DNA from: VAZQ01 sp963763365
GTDB taxonomy: Bacteria > Pseudomonadota > Alphaproteobacteria > Rhizobiales > Xanthobacteraceae
Assembly (NCBI GenBank): GCA_963763365.1
Contig: CAVXOE010000004.1
Location: 1 to 64,000, forward strand
Length of the DNA stretch: 64,000 bases
Direction: 5' to 3'
Below the pieces are notes generated by a model. That model was not told where the DNA came from, searched no databases, and saw nothing but the letters and a program-made list of their open reading frames with translations. The position numbers and the translations under genes are program-made. Position 1 is the stretch's first letter, and each line of letters starts with the position of its first letter. This document shows, piece after piece, positions 26,038-34,872 of this stretch.

Positions 26038-26484
26038 ATACGTCCCCTGTTCTTCATCATCGTCTTGATGTGACGAAAACAAAGCACGGGAGCGAGTGGC
26101 CCAAGTGCTCGAGAGACACAGCACGCGTCAATCAGCATGAACGTGAAGCTTCGTTGTCAGCTCGCACATTGCGACTCAAGATTGCGTCAGTGAAAACGCG
26201 TGACGCGAAGCGCTCGCTTCTCGCGCGTTGCAAGTGTGATCTTCTAACGCGAAGTGCGATCTCGTTGCGCGTTCACAATCGCGACATCGGCTATCTGATT
26301 TACGAAAAAAATTGTTGCAGCAAAATTTTAGTCATGCAGCGGGCGGCCAAAAGTGTAGCGCGCAGAGCACGATGCGCGCGTCGACAACAGAATGACGATG
26401 TGAATCATTTGCCATGTCGACTGAAGATGCGATTAGGTCCGACATTCACGCGAAGGGCGTGACAAGAACGGGGAGTTCGAGAAA
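26034..26484. other. Long gene-free gap upstream of the outer-membrane barrel gene
   Basis: About 450 bases without a convincing gene. It is noticeably more AT-rich than the surroundings, especially 26295-26345 (runs of A and T). It contains repeated CGCGAAG/ACGCG-type words at 26200-26260. It probably holds the promoter and a long 5' leader of the outer-membrane protein gene and the promoter of the tiny lipoprotein. Confidence 0.45.
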
Positions 26485-27198
26485 ATGCGTCGTACAGTGT
26501 CTATGTTGGTCGCCGCGGCAGGAGTCGCAATGGTGTCGCTGTCGTCGGCAAACGCTGCGGACATGCAGTTGAAGTATCAGCCGGTTGCGCAGGCCTGGTC
26601 GTGGACGGGCTTCTACATCGGTGCGCACGTGGGTTCTGGCTGGGGCACCGTGGAAGCTGAGATTCCCGGAGGCGGGTTCGCGCTCGCGTCGGGGACGGCG
26701 AACGGCTTCCTCGGCGGCGGACAGATCGGTTTCAACTGGCAGAGCGGTCCCGTCGTCATCGGCGTCGAAGCCGATGCCAGCTCGACGAACCTGAAGGGCA
26801 CGGCCCCTTGCCTCATCGGCATTCTGGTCTGCAAGTCGCAGGTCGACTGGATGAGCACGTTCACCGGTCGCGTCGGCTTCACCGCCGACAAGGCTCTCGT
26901 CTACGTGAAGGGCGGCGGCGCCTGGGCGAACTTCAACTCGAGCGCGTCGATCCTCGGCATCACGCTTGCCAACGCCGACAAGGGCCAGTGGGGCGCGACG
27001 ATCGGGACGGGCATCGAATACGCCTTCGCCGGCAACTGGTCGGCGAAGGTCGAGTATGACTACCTGAACTTCGGCAAGCGCACCGTTGGTTTCACCACCA
27101 TCGCGGGCGGCAACCTGAACATCGACATGACCGAGAATGTTCATGTGGTGAAGTTCGGCGTGAACTATCGCTTCGGCGGCGTTGCCGCTTCCTATTGA
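26485..27198 (+). CDS. Omp25/Omp31-like outer-membrane beta-barrel protein
   Basis: 237 residues. The signal peptide (RRTVSMLVAAAGVAMVSLSS, ANA) is followed by ADMQLKYQPVAQAWSWTGFY, the typical WTGFYIGAHVGSGWG opening of rhizobial Omp25/Omp31 barrels, alternating strand patterns, and a C-terminal strand FGVNYRFGGVAASY. These are eight-stranded outer-membrane barrels. The ribosome site gaacggggag lies upstream. A long AT-rich leader and a strong terminator fit high expression as a single gene. Confidence 0.9.
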   Translation: MRRTVSMLVAAAGVAMVSLSSANAADMQLKYQPVAQAWSWTGFYIGAHVGSGWGTVEAEIPGGGFALASGTANGFLGGGQIGFNWQSGPVVIGVEADASSTNLKGTAPCLIGILVCKSQVDWMSTFTGRVGFTADKALVYVKGGGAWANFNSSASILGITLANADKGQWGATIGTGIEYAFAGNWSAKVEYDYLNFGKRTVGFTTIAGGNLNIDMTENVHVVKFGVNYRFGGVAASY

Positions 27199-27222
27199 TC
27201 GACAACGAACGCACCGGATCGA

Positions 27223-27251
27223 GGGCTGCATCGGCAACGATGCAGCCCTTT
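27223..27251 (+). terminator. Intrinsic terminator of the outer-membrane barrel gene
   Basis: A perfect 11-bp stem GGGCTGCATCG with loop GCAA and complement, followed by TTT. It lies 25 bases after the stop codon. Confidence 0.8.
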
Positions 27252-27520
27252 GCATTTGGTTAACCTCGTCAGCAGGCGCTGTGGCGTGCTGCGGCCGAAC
27301 CCGAAACGGGCCAAACGCGGCGCGCATGCTTCGGGACGCTATCCGCGCAGCGGTTGGAGAGATGTGCTGTCGCCGGCACACGCCGAATTAAGTCGTGCCA
27401 ATTAGGGACAGCTTGTTTTTTCCGCTTGAGCTGTGGCCGCCGTGTGACAGCCGCGCAGCGGCGCGTCTGCTACCGTCGAGGCGTGGTTTTGTTTTTGTAG
27501 CGTGTGCGTGAGTGTGTATC

Positions 27521-28853
27521 ATGACGAAGCTCATTCTGAGCGGCGCGGCGCTTGCCGCGCTGATGTTCGGGCCTGCTGCGGCGGCCGACGTCGAGCTCCA
27601 TCCGATCTATCGGGCTCCGCAAACAGCCTACGTCAATCCATATCCGATGCAGCCGCGGGCGCCGGTTCAACTGGCCGGTGTACCCAACGTCGACTGGTGC
27701 TGGGTCGACGAAGGCGCCTGGTACGGCGGCTCCTGGCGGCGATGTTCGTCCGCGCAGTCGGCGAGGTTGTCGGTGCGGATGTCAGGACGCCCCGCAGCGC
27801 GGTCCTCGACGCGTTCCTCGGCGGCAAGTGCGCGCTCCGAAACGTCACGGCCGTCCTCGGCGCACGCCGGACAATCCGCGCGAACCGTCGAGCGCACCGT
27901 TCCCGCGCCCGCCAACGCCCAGTGCACGGTCGAGCCCGGCAAGAAGCAATACTGGGCGACGAGCCTGAGCAGCACGGTCAATACCGGCGTGCTGCAAGGT
28001 TTGCGCGAGGCGGTCGCGCGCGGCGAGGTGGGCTGGCTCGATGTCAATCCTGAATATCCCGTTCCGCCCGCGACGCAGGGGATGAACCTGGTTTTCTATC
28101 ATGTCGGCGGTAACTGCTACGCCGGCCGAGATTGCGCGCGGTTTCCGGCCTCGAAGCCGGTCGAGGGCCGATGGGGCGACAACGAGCGCGAGATCGATCT
28201 CAACGATGCGAAGGTGCGCAAGGTCGTGGTCGAAGACATGGTTGCGCTCGTGCGGCAGGCCGACGAACGCGCGCCCGCGGGTGCGACGGTCGGCGTGCAT
28301 CTCGACAATCTTCACCGGCTCGACGCCGCCGCGCTTGCACGCATCTTCAACGAATATTTTCAGGCCGTCGAAACCGCCAGGCAGCAGGGCGTGATCTCAC
28401 AAGCGCGCGCGGTGGGCTACGTCGCCAAGAACAATCCGGAAGGGATTCAAGCAGGCCTTGGACCAGGGGCTGTTGAAGACGGCGCCGCTCTATCAGATCA
28501 ACGAGAACGCAACGCTCAGCCGGGACGGCGCGCTCGATGAGAGTTCGCGCGTCGCGCAGGAACTCGGGCGGCGCTATAACGTGCCGGTGTTCCTGATGAC
28601 GTTCGGCACCGACATCGCCTACACGATCGATCAGAACGGCAAGCCCGTCGACGTCACCGTTTCGCAGGACATGGCGCGGCAGATCGCGCAACGGCCGTAC
28701 GTCTCCGGCGTGGCGTGGTCGCCCGACGAGGCGTATTATCATCCGACGCTGTTCGCGCAGGGCTCGCCGGTCGGCAGGAAGGGCTGCGAAAAGGTGGCGT
28801 CGGCCGACGCGCCGACGGCCAGCGGGTATGCGGGCCTGCCAGGAGACGAATGA
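27521..28853 (+). pseudogene. Exported protein, possibly GH114-like, with one frame break
   Basis: About 443 residues when repaired. A signal peptide (LILSGAALAALMFGPAAA) precedes a Ser/Arg-rich linker (residues 75-130) and a C-terminal domain. The domain has blocks WGDNEREIDLNDAKVRKVVV, GVHLDNLHRLD and GYVAKNNPE, which resemble endo-alpha-1,4-polygalactosaminidase-type TIM barrels (weak, from memory of family pattern). Near 28443 a GGG run appears to hold one extra G; without it the frame continues FKQALDQGLLKTAPLYQINE to the stop at 28853. The break is probably a homopolymer error. Function stays tentative. Confidence 0.55.
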
Positions 28854-28901
28854 TTGCAGGAGGCGGCGCTCAGGAGAGTCCCGGCCCCGAAGGATTGAAT
28901 C

Positions 28902-29174
28902 CTAATTTCGTTCCGGCGGGGTGGTATCCACGTCCTTCGGCGCAGCCTTCTTCTTCGCAGCTACTTTCTTCTTCGCCGCGTCGACCTTCTTCTTTGCGGT
29001 TGTTTTCGTCTTGGCTTTGGGAGCGGGGGTGTCGCCTGGTTGGGCATCAGCCGGGGGAGTCTGCGCGGCGGCGACATCGATCGGGCTGTCGATTGCAACC
29101 ATCCGGAGCGGCCCGGACAACAGTCCGAATACCAGGAGCGTAGATGCAGCGATGATCTGTAACACTCGGCTCAT
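28902..29174 (-). CDS. Small exported or anchored protein with histone H1-like lysine tail
   Basis: 90 residues. A hydrophobic N-terminus (VLQIIAASTLLVFGLLSGPL) acts as signal or anchor. The mature part, after AAAQTPP, is a low-complexity tail of KTTAKKKVDAAKKKVAAKKK type. aggagccgttct just before the start supports 29174. The tail resembles bacterial histone-like H1 repeats, but the hydrophobic N-terminus points outside the cytoplasm. A cell-wall, LPS or polyanion-binding role is possible (inference). Confidence 0.6.
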   Translation of the reverse strand: MSRVLQIIAASTLLVFGLLSGPLRMVAIDSPIDVAAAQTPPADAQPGDTPAPKAKTKTTAKKKVDAAKKKVAAKKKAAPKDVDTTPPERN

Positions 29175-29307
29175 AGAACGGCTCCTATTTGGCTGGGCCC
29201 AAGACACCATAGCATGCTTCCCGGCGCGGCTGCACTTTGCATTTTCTGCACAGCAGCCACCCCGTTTCGTTGCCACATTTGTCACCGGCCCGTGCGCCGC
29301 CGCGCCG

Positions 29308-29658
29308 TCAGCGTGACAGCAGGCCCGCGCAGCTTTGCTGACACACCAGTTGCTGCGTTGTGCAGTTCAGCGTGCATTGCGTCGGGTTGGTCGTCGGCCC
29401 GGCGATGGTAACGGACGCAGAGGTGCTGGCGCCGCTCGCCAGACTCAAACACTGATTTTGGCAACCCTGAACCTGCGTACCGCAGCCGACCTGGCAGGTG
29501 CTGAACGCCTGCGTGCCCGGCGCGAGGCTCGGGAGTGTCAGCGGAACTGGCGCGGTCGTCTGAGCAAGGCGAATGCGCTCCGCAGCACGCGGCGCTTCGG
29601 AAGAAGCGATCATGCTGGCGATGACGACAAGAAGCAGCGTGAAAGAAATGTTACGCAT
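29308..29658 (-). CDS. Small secreted cysteine-rich protein
   Basis: 116 residues with a signal peptide (MRNISFTLLLVVIASMIASS). The mature part has eight Cys in paired spacing: CQVGCGTQVQGCQNQC and, 26 residues later, CTLNCTTQQLVCQQSC, i.e. two copies of a C-x3-C-x6-C-x3-C unit. Start 29658 is chosen because ggagga lies 7 bases before it. Disulfide-linked helical hairpins (CHCH-like spacing) are likely in the periplasm. No family is recognised. Confidence 0.62.
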   Translation of the reverse strand: MRNISFTLLLVVIASMIASSEAPRAAERIRLAQTTAPVPLTLPSLAPGTQAFSTCQVGCGTQVQGCQNQCLSLASGASTSASVTIAGPTTNPTQCTLNCTTQQLVCQQSCAGLLSR

Positions 29659-29808
29659 CGAATTGTCCTCCGACATTTCGATGTCACCCCGCTTGGCGCG
29701 CATCAGGATGGGCCTCTCCGCTGACGCCGGCAAGGTGAAGCGCTCAACGGTGCATAAAATTTTTGTCCTGGAGCGTAAAAAGAAAGTATCAAAAGCGGTC
29801 GGCAGAAT

Positions 29809-32526
29809 TCATGCGTCTGTGGATCGGTGCGGCAGCGCGAGCCGCACGATGAATGTGTCGGGATCCTGTGGGTCGGATGCGATGGTAAAGCCGAGTTCGC
29901 GGCACATGTTGAGCATCGCGATGTTCTCGCCCAGCACCTGTCCTTCGACCAGCTTCAACCCTTCGGACTTGGCATATTCGATGATCAACTGCATCAGCAG
30001 GAAGCCCAGCCCCCGGCCTTTCAGGTCCGAGCGCACCAGCACGGCGTATTCGCCGCGGTCGTAATCGGCGTTGGCGTGCAGGCGCACGACGCCGAGCAAT
30101 TCGCCCGTCGCTTCGTCGAGTGCGACGAACGCCATGGCGCGCGCGTAGTCGATCTGGGTAAAGCGTGCCACGAAGGCATGGCCGAATTCCTTCACCGGTG
30201 CGAAGAAGCGCAGCCGCAGATCATGCTGTGAGACTCGTGCGAAGAACGGCCCGTAGAGCGGCTCGTCCTCGGGGCGCACCGGCCGGACGAGAATTCCCGT
30301 GCCGTCGCGCAAGGTGGCGCGCCGCTCCCATTCCTTCGGATAGGGCCGGATCGCAAAGCGCGGATGCCCGGGCGGACCCTTGCGAGCGGGTTCCTCCAGT
30401 GGAGCAACCGCGACGCGCGCATCGACCGCGATCACGCCCTGCTCGTCGGCGAGCAGCGGGTTGAGGTCGAGTTCGCGCACCTCCGGCAGGTCGGCGGCAA
30501 GCTGCGCGAGCTTGACCAGCACGAGCGCGAGCGCATCGGTGTCGGCCGCGGGGACGTTGCGATAGGCCTCGAGCAGGCGCGCGACCCGCGTACGCCCGAT
30601 CAGGTCACGGGCGAGCTCGAGATCGAGCGGCGGCAGCGCAAGCGCCTTGTCGGCGATCACCTCGACGGCGGTGCCGCCGCTGCCGAACACGACGACCGGG
30701 CCGAAGGTTGGATCGTCGGCGAGCCCGGCAATCAGCTCGCGCGCCTTGGGCCGCACGATCATCGGATGAACGGTGACGCCGTCGATGCGGGCGTGCGGTC
30801 GAGCGGCGCGGGCGCGCGCCAGGATATCGGCCACCGCCTCCCGCAGCGAGCGCTCGCTGGTCAGGTTGAGCCGCACGCCGCCGACCTCGGATTTGTGCAC
30901 GATGTCGGGCGAGGAAATCTTGGCGACGACGGTTAGGTTCTGAGCGAAGTACGGTGCCGCGATGGCCACCGCCGCGTCGGCGTCACGGGCGAGCACCGCG
31001 GGGGCGCTCGGAATGGCATAGGCCGCGAGCAGTTGCGTGATTTCGATCGGATCGAGCCAGGTGCGGCCGCTCTTGAGCGCCGCCGCGATGCTCGCGCGCG
31101 CCGCCGCGATGTCGGGCTTGAAATCGGCCGGCAGGTTCGGCGGCGTGGCCATCAGCGTGTCGAGCGCTTCGCGATAGCGCACGAGATGCATGAAGCCGCG
31201 CACCGCGTCGGTCTCGGTGGGGTAGTTCGGAATGCCGGCGGCTTCGAAGATCGGCGTGACGCGCTCGCTGCTGCCGGCCCACAGCGCGAAGACGGGTTTC
31301 GGCCGAATCTGCTGGCCGCGATGTGCGCGCGTAACGTCGGCAATGGTCTGCGCCGCATCCTCAACCGATGCGAGCGCGGTCGGCACGTTCATCACCAGGA
31401 CGGCGTCGTTGTCCGGGTCCTGCAGCAGCGGTTCAAGCGCGGCGGCATAGCGCGCGGCGTCGGCGTCACCCGCGATGTCGACGGGGTTCGCGCGCGACCA
31501 GATCGGCGGCAGCGCCGCGTCGAGCTTGCGCATCGTGTCCGGCGAGATGCCGGCGAGCGTGCCGCCGAGGTCGGCCAGGCAATCGACCGCCAGCACGCCG
31601 AGCCCGCCGCCGTTGGTCAGGATCGCGAGCCGCTTGCCGGAGAACGGCTTGACCCGTCCGAGCGTCTCGGCGGCGGCGAACAGCTCGTCGAGATCGATCA
31701 CGCGCAACAGGCCGGCGCGGCGGAACGCCGCGTCGTAGACCGAATCCGAGCCGGCGAGCGCGCCGGTGTGCGTCTGCGCCGCCTTGGCGCCGAGCGCCTG
31801 CCGGCCGGACTTGATCACCACCACCGGCTTGATCCGCGCGGCGGCACGCGCCGCCGACATGAACTTGCGCGGAGTGTTGATCAACTCGATGTAGAGCAGG
31901 ATCGCGCGGGTGCGGCGGTCGAGCGCGAAGTAGTCGAGCAGATCGCCGAAATCGACATCGATCCGGTCGCCGAGCGATACGATGCCCGAGAAGCCGATGC
32001 CGTGCGTCGCCGACCATTCGACCAGCGCGGCCGTGATGGCGCCCGACTGCGAGGCGAGCGCGAGATCGCCCGCGGGCGGCATGCGGGTGGTGAAGCTCGC
32101 GTTGAGCTTCGCGGGCGGCGCCAGCACGCCGATGCAGTTCGGGCCGACCAGCCGCAGGCCGGTGGCGCGGGCGGCTTTCTCGCACGCCTCCGCGAGCGAG
32201 CCCGCGCCGTGTCCGAGCCCGGCCGAGATGATGACCGCGGCCGGGATGCCGGTTGCGCCGGCCTCCGCGACGATGCCGGGCACCGCGGGAGGCGGCGCGG
32301 CGATCACGAGCAGGTCGGGCGGTTGCGGCAGGTCGGCGATGTTCTTGACCGCGCGGATGCCCTCGATCTCGTCGTAATGCGGGTTGACCAAGCCGATGGG
32401 GCCGTCAAATCCGCCGCTCTGCAGATTCCGCAGAATGGCGCGGCCGGGCGACGTCGCACGCGGGCTCGCGCCGATGACGGCGACCGAGCGCGGCGACAGG
32501 AGGCGTTCGAGTCGGTAGGTCGACAT
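29809..32526 (-). CDS. Acyl-CoA synthetase (NDP-forming)-GNAT acetyltransferase fusion
   Basis: 905 residues. Order: CoA-binding Rossmann domain (SPRSVAVIGASPRATSPGRA at 11-30), succinyl-CoA-ligase-like domain (GLRLVGPNCIGVL near 127; TGALAGSDSVYDAAFRRAG near 255), ATP-grasp region (AYAIPSAPAVLARDADAAVA near 490; VVAKISSPDIVHKSEVGGVR), then a GNAT domain from about residue 730 (VRPEDEPLYGPFFARVS; LVRSDLKGRGLGFLLMQLII). This is the architecture of Pat/YfiQ-type protein lysine acetyltransferases, which acetylate acetyl-CoA synthetase and other enzymes; in those the ligase half may be inactive or regulatory. An imperfect FixK-like box lies 97 bases upstream. Confidence 0.88.
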   Translation of the reverse strand: MSTYRLERLLSPRSVAVIGASPRATSPGRAILRNLQSGGFDGPIGLVNPHYDEIEGIRAVKNIADLPQPPDLLVIAAPPPAVPGIVAEAGATGIPAAVIISAGLGHGAGSLAEACEKAARATGLRLVGPNCIGVLAPPAKLNASFTTRMPPAGDLALASQSGAITAALVEWSATHGIGFSGIVSLGDRIDVDFGDLLDYFALDRRTRAILLYIELINTPRKFMSAARAAARIKPVVVIKSGRQALGAKAAQTHTGALAGSDSVYDAAFRRAGLLRVIDLDELFAAAETLGRVKPFSGKRLAILTNGGGLGVLAVDCLADLGGTLAGISPDTMRKLDAALPPIWSRANPVDIAGDADAARYAAALEPLLQDPDNDAVLVMNVPTALASVEDAAQTIADVTRAHRGQQIRPKPVFALWAGSSERVTPIFEAAGIPNYPTETDAVRGFMHLVRYREALDTLMATPPNLPADFKPDIAAARASIAAALKSGRTWLDPIEITQLLAAYAIPSAPAVLARDADAAVAIAAPYFAQNLTVVAKISSPDIVHKSEVGGVRLNLTSERSLREAVADILARARAARPHARIDGVTVHPMIVRPKARELIAGLADDPTFGPVVVFGSGGTAVEVIADKALALPPLDLELARDLIGRTRVARLLEAYRNVPAADTDALALVLVKLAQLAADLPEVRELDLNPLLADEQGVIAVDARVAVAPLEEPARKGPPGHPRFAIRPYPKEWERRATLRDGTGILVRPVRPEDEPLYGPFFARVSQHDLRLRFFAPVKEFGHAFVARFTQIDYARAMAFVALDEATGELLGVVRLHANADYDRGEYAVLVRSDLKGRGLGFLLMQLIIEYAKSEGLKLVEGQVLGENIAMLNMCRELGFTIASDPQDPDTFIVRLALPHRSTDA

Positions 32527-32622
32527 GGCTTATTCTGGCCGCTCCTCACGACCGATACGTGTCAGGTACACCATCGCCGCGATGGCCAGGAGATTACCTA
32601 TTCGCGCCTGCACGCGAAGCGC

Positions 32623-32636
32623 TTGATCTAAAGCAA
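32623..32636 (-). promoter_or_regulatory. Imperfect FixK/FNR-type box
   Basis: TTGATCTAAAGCAA, one mismatch from TTGA-N6-TCAA. It lies 97 bases upstream of the acyl-CoA synthetase-GNAT gene, in the gap shared with the gene at 32809. Confidence 0.4.
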
Positions 32637-32740
32637 GTGCGGGGTGCGGTGCGCCGTGACGATCATGACGCCGCATTTGATCCAATCGTGCGGCGTAGTT
32701 CTCCTCGCCGCGCAAAGCAGGCAGTGGCTCCCGCCGCTCC

Positions 32741-32754
32741 TTGACGCAAATCAA
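32741..32754 (+). promoter_or_regulatory. FixK/FNR-type box
   Basis: TTGACGCAAATCAA, a full TTGA-N6-TCAA dyad, ending 54 bases before the start at 32809. Spacing suits a class II FNR/FixK-activated promoter. Confidence 0.7.
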
Positions 32755-32808
32755 TGACGTTGGCGGACCGCTCACGACAATGCCGACGAACAGGTGAAGG
32801 ATCTTTCC

Positions 32809-33204
32809 ATGACATTGCCGCACGTGCTCAAGCGTATCAGGCTCAATCTCGCGCGCTCCAAGGAATTTCCGCTGGGCTCGGTGAAGCATGGCTACGAGTT
32901 CGTCGCTCCGCTCGACGGCAAGGGCCATATCGATGCGCATCTTTGGCAGCAGTATCGCAAGCATTGTGGCGTGCGGCGGTTCTGGAGCGGTGAGGACGAC
33001 AAGATCGGTCGGCTGGTGCACAAGCCGGGCGGCGCCGAGCATGCGCGCTGGGTCTTCGACTACGATGTCGAGCGGGTGGATGACGACGAGTCGGGCTATC
33101 GGTTCGGCGTGCATGCATTTACGCCCGGCGAATACGTGTCGATCCGCGACGAGGAGGGCGAGATGCACACGTTCCGCGTTGCTTCGGTCGAGTTGGCGAG
33201 CTGA
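32809..33204 (+). CDS. Conserved hypothetical protein of a microaerobic gene set
   Basis: 131 residues, no signal peptide or membrane segment. Features: LKRIRLNLARSKEFPLGSVK, HGYEFVAPLDGKGHIDAHLW, CGVRRFW, AEHARWVFDYDVE and FGVHAFTPGEYVSIRDEEGE. Trp/His-rich and mixed alpha/beta, it resembles uncharacterised proteins encoded near FixK-controlled genes in Bradyrhizobium-like bacteria (from memory; not checked). gaagga precedes the ATG at 32809; an upstream in-frame GTG at 32794 is less likely. The FixK box implies induction at low oxygen. Confidence 0.65.
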   Translation: MTLPHVLKRIRLNLARSKEFPLGSVKHGYEFVAPLDGKGHIDAHLWQQYRKHCGVRRFWSGEDDKIGRLVHKPGGAEHARWVFDYDVERVDDDESGYRFGVHAFTPGEYVSIRDEEGEMHTFRVASVELAS

Positions 33205-33228
33205 CGCGGCGCCGACGCAATCACAAAT

Positions 33229-34050
33229 TCAATGGGAGAGCAGGCAGCACACCGGGCTTCTCGCCAGAAGCTCATGGGTGACGCCGCCAAAAATCCACTC
33301 GCCCAGCCGGCTGTGGCCGTAGCCGCCCGCGACGATGAGGTCGGCCTTCTCGTCGACTGCCGATTGCAGAATATCGGTCGCCGCCGGCCCCTTGGCTCGC
33401 CGCCAGGCCTGTTCCGCCACCGCGACGTTGTGGCTGGCAAGATAGCGGGCCACGTCGGCAAGGGCCTTTTTCGCTTCGCTCTTGCCATCCTCATCGCCGA
33501 CCTCGAGCAGCAGGACTTCCTTCGCGTGCTGAAGCAGAGGGATCGCGTCCTGTAAGGCGCGGCGGCATTCGCGCGTATCCTTCCACGCCACCACGGCGCG
33601 ATGCAGGCCGAGCGGTGGAACCGTGTCGGGGACCACCAGCACCGGGCGTCCGGCGCGCAGCAGGACGGCTCCGGGATCGATCAGATCGTGCAGGTCCGCC
33701 GCGGTCCGCCGCGGCCCGACGATGACGAGGTCGGCGGCGCGGGCCTCGCGCGCGACCAGCTCGAACGGCGAATCGAGCGCCGATCGCCATTCGATCTGCT
33801 TGAGGTGCTGACCCTTCGCAAGGAACCGCTTGCCCAGCTCATCCAAGAGCACCGCGGTCCTCCGTAGATCGTCCTCGCTGGGCTCGGAAAAGACTACGAC
33901 GCCGCCCGCGACCAGTCGCGGCCGCAGCGCCAGGCCGGCGATGCCGATGAGGGCGGTTTGCAGGCGATCCGCCAGTCCCAACGCCACCTGCACGCGCGGC
34001 TCGCAATCGCGCTCGGCATCGAGATGGACCATCAGCGCCTGGTAGCTCAT
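33229..34050 (-). CDS. Universal stress protein, two tandem UspA domains (copy 1)
   Basis: 273 residues containing two Usp folds. The first (MSYQALMVHLDAERDCEPRV) lacks a clean nucleotide motif; the second ends with GGYGHSRLGEWIFGGVTHEL, close to the ATP-binding G-x2-G-x9-G-S/T pattern. Such tandem Usps are typical FixK/FNR or hypoxia-induced proteins. An imperfect TTGA-N6-TCAT dyad lies 54 bases upstream. It is convergent with the conserved protein at 32809. A paralogue occurs at 37169-37999. Confidence 0.88.
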   Translation of the reverse strand: MSYQALMVHLDAERDCEPRVQVALGLADRLQTALIGIAGLALRPRLVAGGVVVFSEPSEDDLRRTAVLLDELGKRFLAKGQHLKQIEWRSALDSPFELVAREARAADLVIVGPRRTAADLHDLIDPGAVLLRAGRPVLVVPDTVPPLGLHRAVVAWKDTRECRRALQDAIPLLQHAKEVLLLEVGDEDGKSEAKKALADVARYLASHNVAVAEQAWRRAKGPAATDILQSAVDEKADLIVAGGYGHSRLGEWIFGGVTHELLARSPVCCLLSH

Positions 34051-34103
34051 CGCGCGGCTCCTGTTTGGACATCTCCTGATGCCGAAATCACGTGACGAGA
34101 GCC

Positions 34104-34117
34104 ATGATGCAGATCAA
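34104..34117 (-). promoter_or_regulatory. Imperfect FixK/FNR-type box
   Basis: On the minus strand TTGATCTGCATCAT, one mismatch from the dyad consensus, 54 bases upstream of the universal stress protein start. Confidence 0.5.
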
Positions 34118-34149
34118 GTGGCAGCCGCGACATCGCCCCCGCTGCGGTC

Positions 34150-34258
34150 CCTCCCCCTGATGAAAAGGGGGAGGGTCGGGGTGGGAGTCTATTGCAAGTC
34201 TGGGAAGACGACCCCCATCCAGCACCTTCGGTGCCGACCTCCCTTCCAAGGGGAGGTG
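34150..34258. repeat. C/G-tract inverted repeat, second copy of the family
   Basis: CTCCCCCTGATGAAAAGGGG and GGAGGGTCGGGGTGGGAGTC form the left part; the right part starts GACCCCCATCCAGCACCTTC and ends in CTTCCAAGGGGAGGTG. It is similar in composition and arrangement to 7397-7506, and lies between the universal stress protein promoter and the DUF305 gene. Confidence 0.55.
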
Positions 34259-34307
34259 ATCCCGCGGCTTGCGCGCCGCAGGTCAAATCGTTCGAGCAGA
34301 GTGACGG

Positions 34308-34787
34308 CTACTTCTGCCGCCTCTTGAGCCACTCGTTCATCATGGCGATCTCGCTCTCCTGCGCCTTGATGACTTCCTCGGCGAGCTTGCGCACCTCCGG
34401 ATCCTTGCCGAAGGCGAGCACCGTCTTGGCCATGTCGATCGCGCCCTGGTGATGCGGGATCATTCCGGCGACGAAGTCGACGTCCGCATTCCCGGTGAAT
34501 GTGATGTTCATCGCATCATGCATCTTCATGTTGATGCCCTGGAAGGCGAGGCTCGACGGGCCGTTGTCGCCCTTCGGCTGCATGCTGGAGTGGCCTTGCA
34601 TGCTGCCGTGCATTCCGCCGTCCATCATACCCTGATGCATCCCCTGCATCGGGCCGCCTTGCATCATGGGTGGGCCCATGCGGCCGGGATGCGTCGGCAT
34701 GTCTTGAGCGGGGTGTTGCATCTGAGCAAAGGCGGCGACGGATGCCAGCGCCAGGGCGCCGGCGATCAAGAGGGTGGTTGTCTTCAT
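34308..34787 (-). CDS. Exported DUF305 protein with Met/His-rich segment
   Basis: 159 residues. A signal peptide (KTTTLLIAGALALASVAAFA) precedes a Met/His/Gly-rich stretch at about 22-70 (MGPPMMQGGPMQGMHQGMMD; HGSMQGHSSM). A C-terminal DUF305 four-helix domain follows, with the conserved MIPHHQGAIDMAK motif and the EEVIKAQESEIAMMNEWL helix. DUF305 proteins are ferritin-like and often linked to copper handling. The Met-rich stretch resembles Cu(I)-binding segments. ggagatacgatcc supports start 34787. It follows the His-rich protein gene after an 85-base gap. Confidence 0.82.
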   Translation of the reverse strand: MKTTTLLIAGALALASVAAFAQMQHPAQDMPTHPGRMGPPMMQGGPMQGMHQGMMDGGMHGSMQGHSSMQPKGDNGPSSLAFQGINMKMHDAMNITFTGNADVDFVAGMIPHHQGAIDMAKTVLAFGKDPEVRKLAEEVIKAQESEIAMMNEWLKRRQK

Positions 34788-34872
34788 GGATCGTATCTCC
34801 AAGCGTATCGGTTAGCGCGCAGCCCTTTCGTGTAGGCATGGCGCCGTTGAATCGATGAGGTGTAGGTGCCGA

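Noticed and set aside
26200..26262. Repeated CGCG-containing words, considered as iterons or a CRISPR-like array
   Set aside because: The units vary in length and sequence and have no regular spacer; no origin-type or cas features are nearby.
25773..26462. Uncorrected Der frame running to 26462 (659 residues)
   Set aside because: After the slip at 25773 the peptide has no resemblance to Der and reads through an AT-rich non-coding gap; the +1 frame restores the conserved AFDLPGTPIRL end.
34788..34872. Possible FixK box TTGAATCGATGA upstream of the DUF305 gene
   Set aside because: The right half site does not match TCAA.
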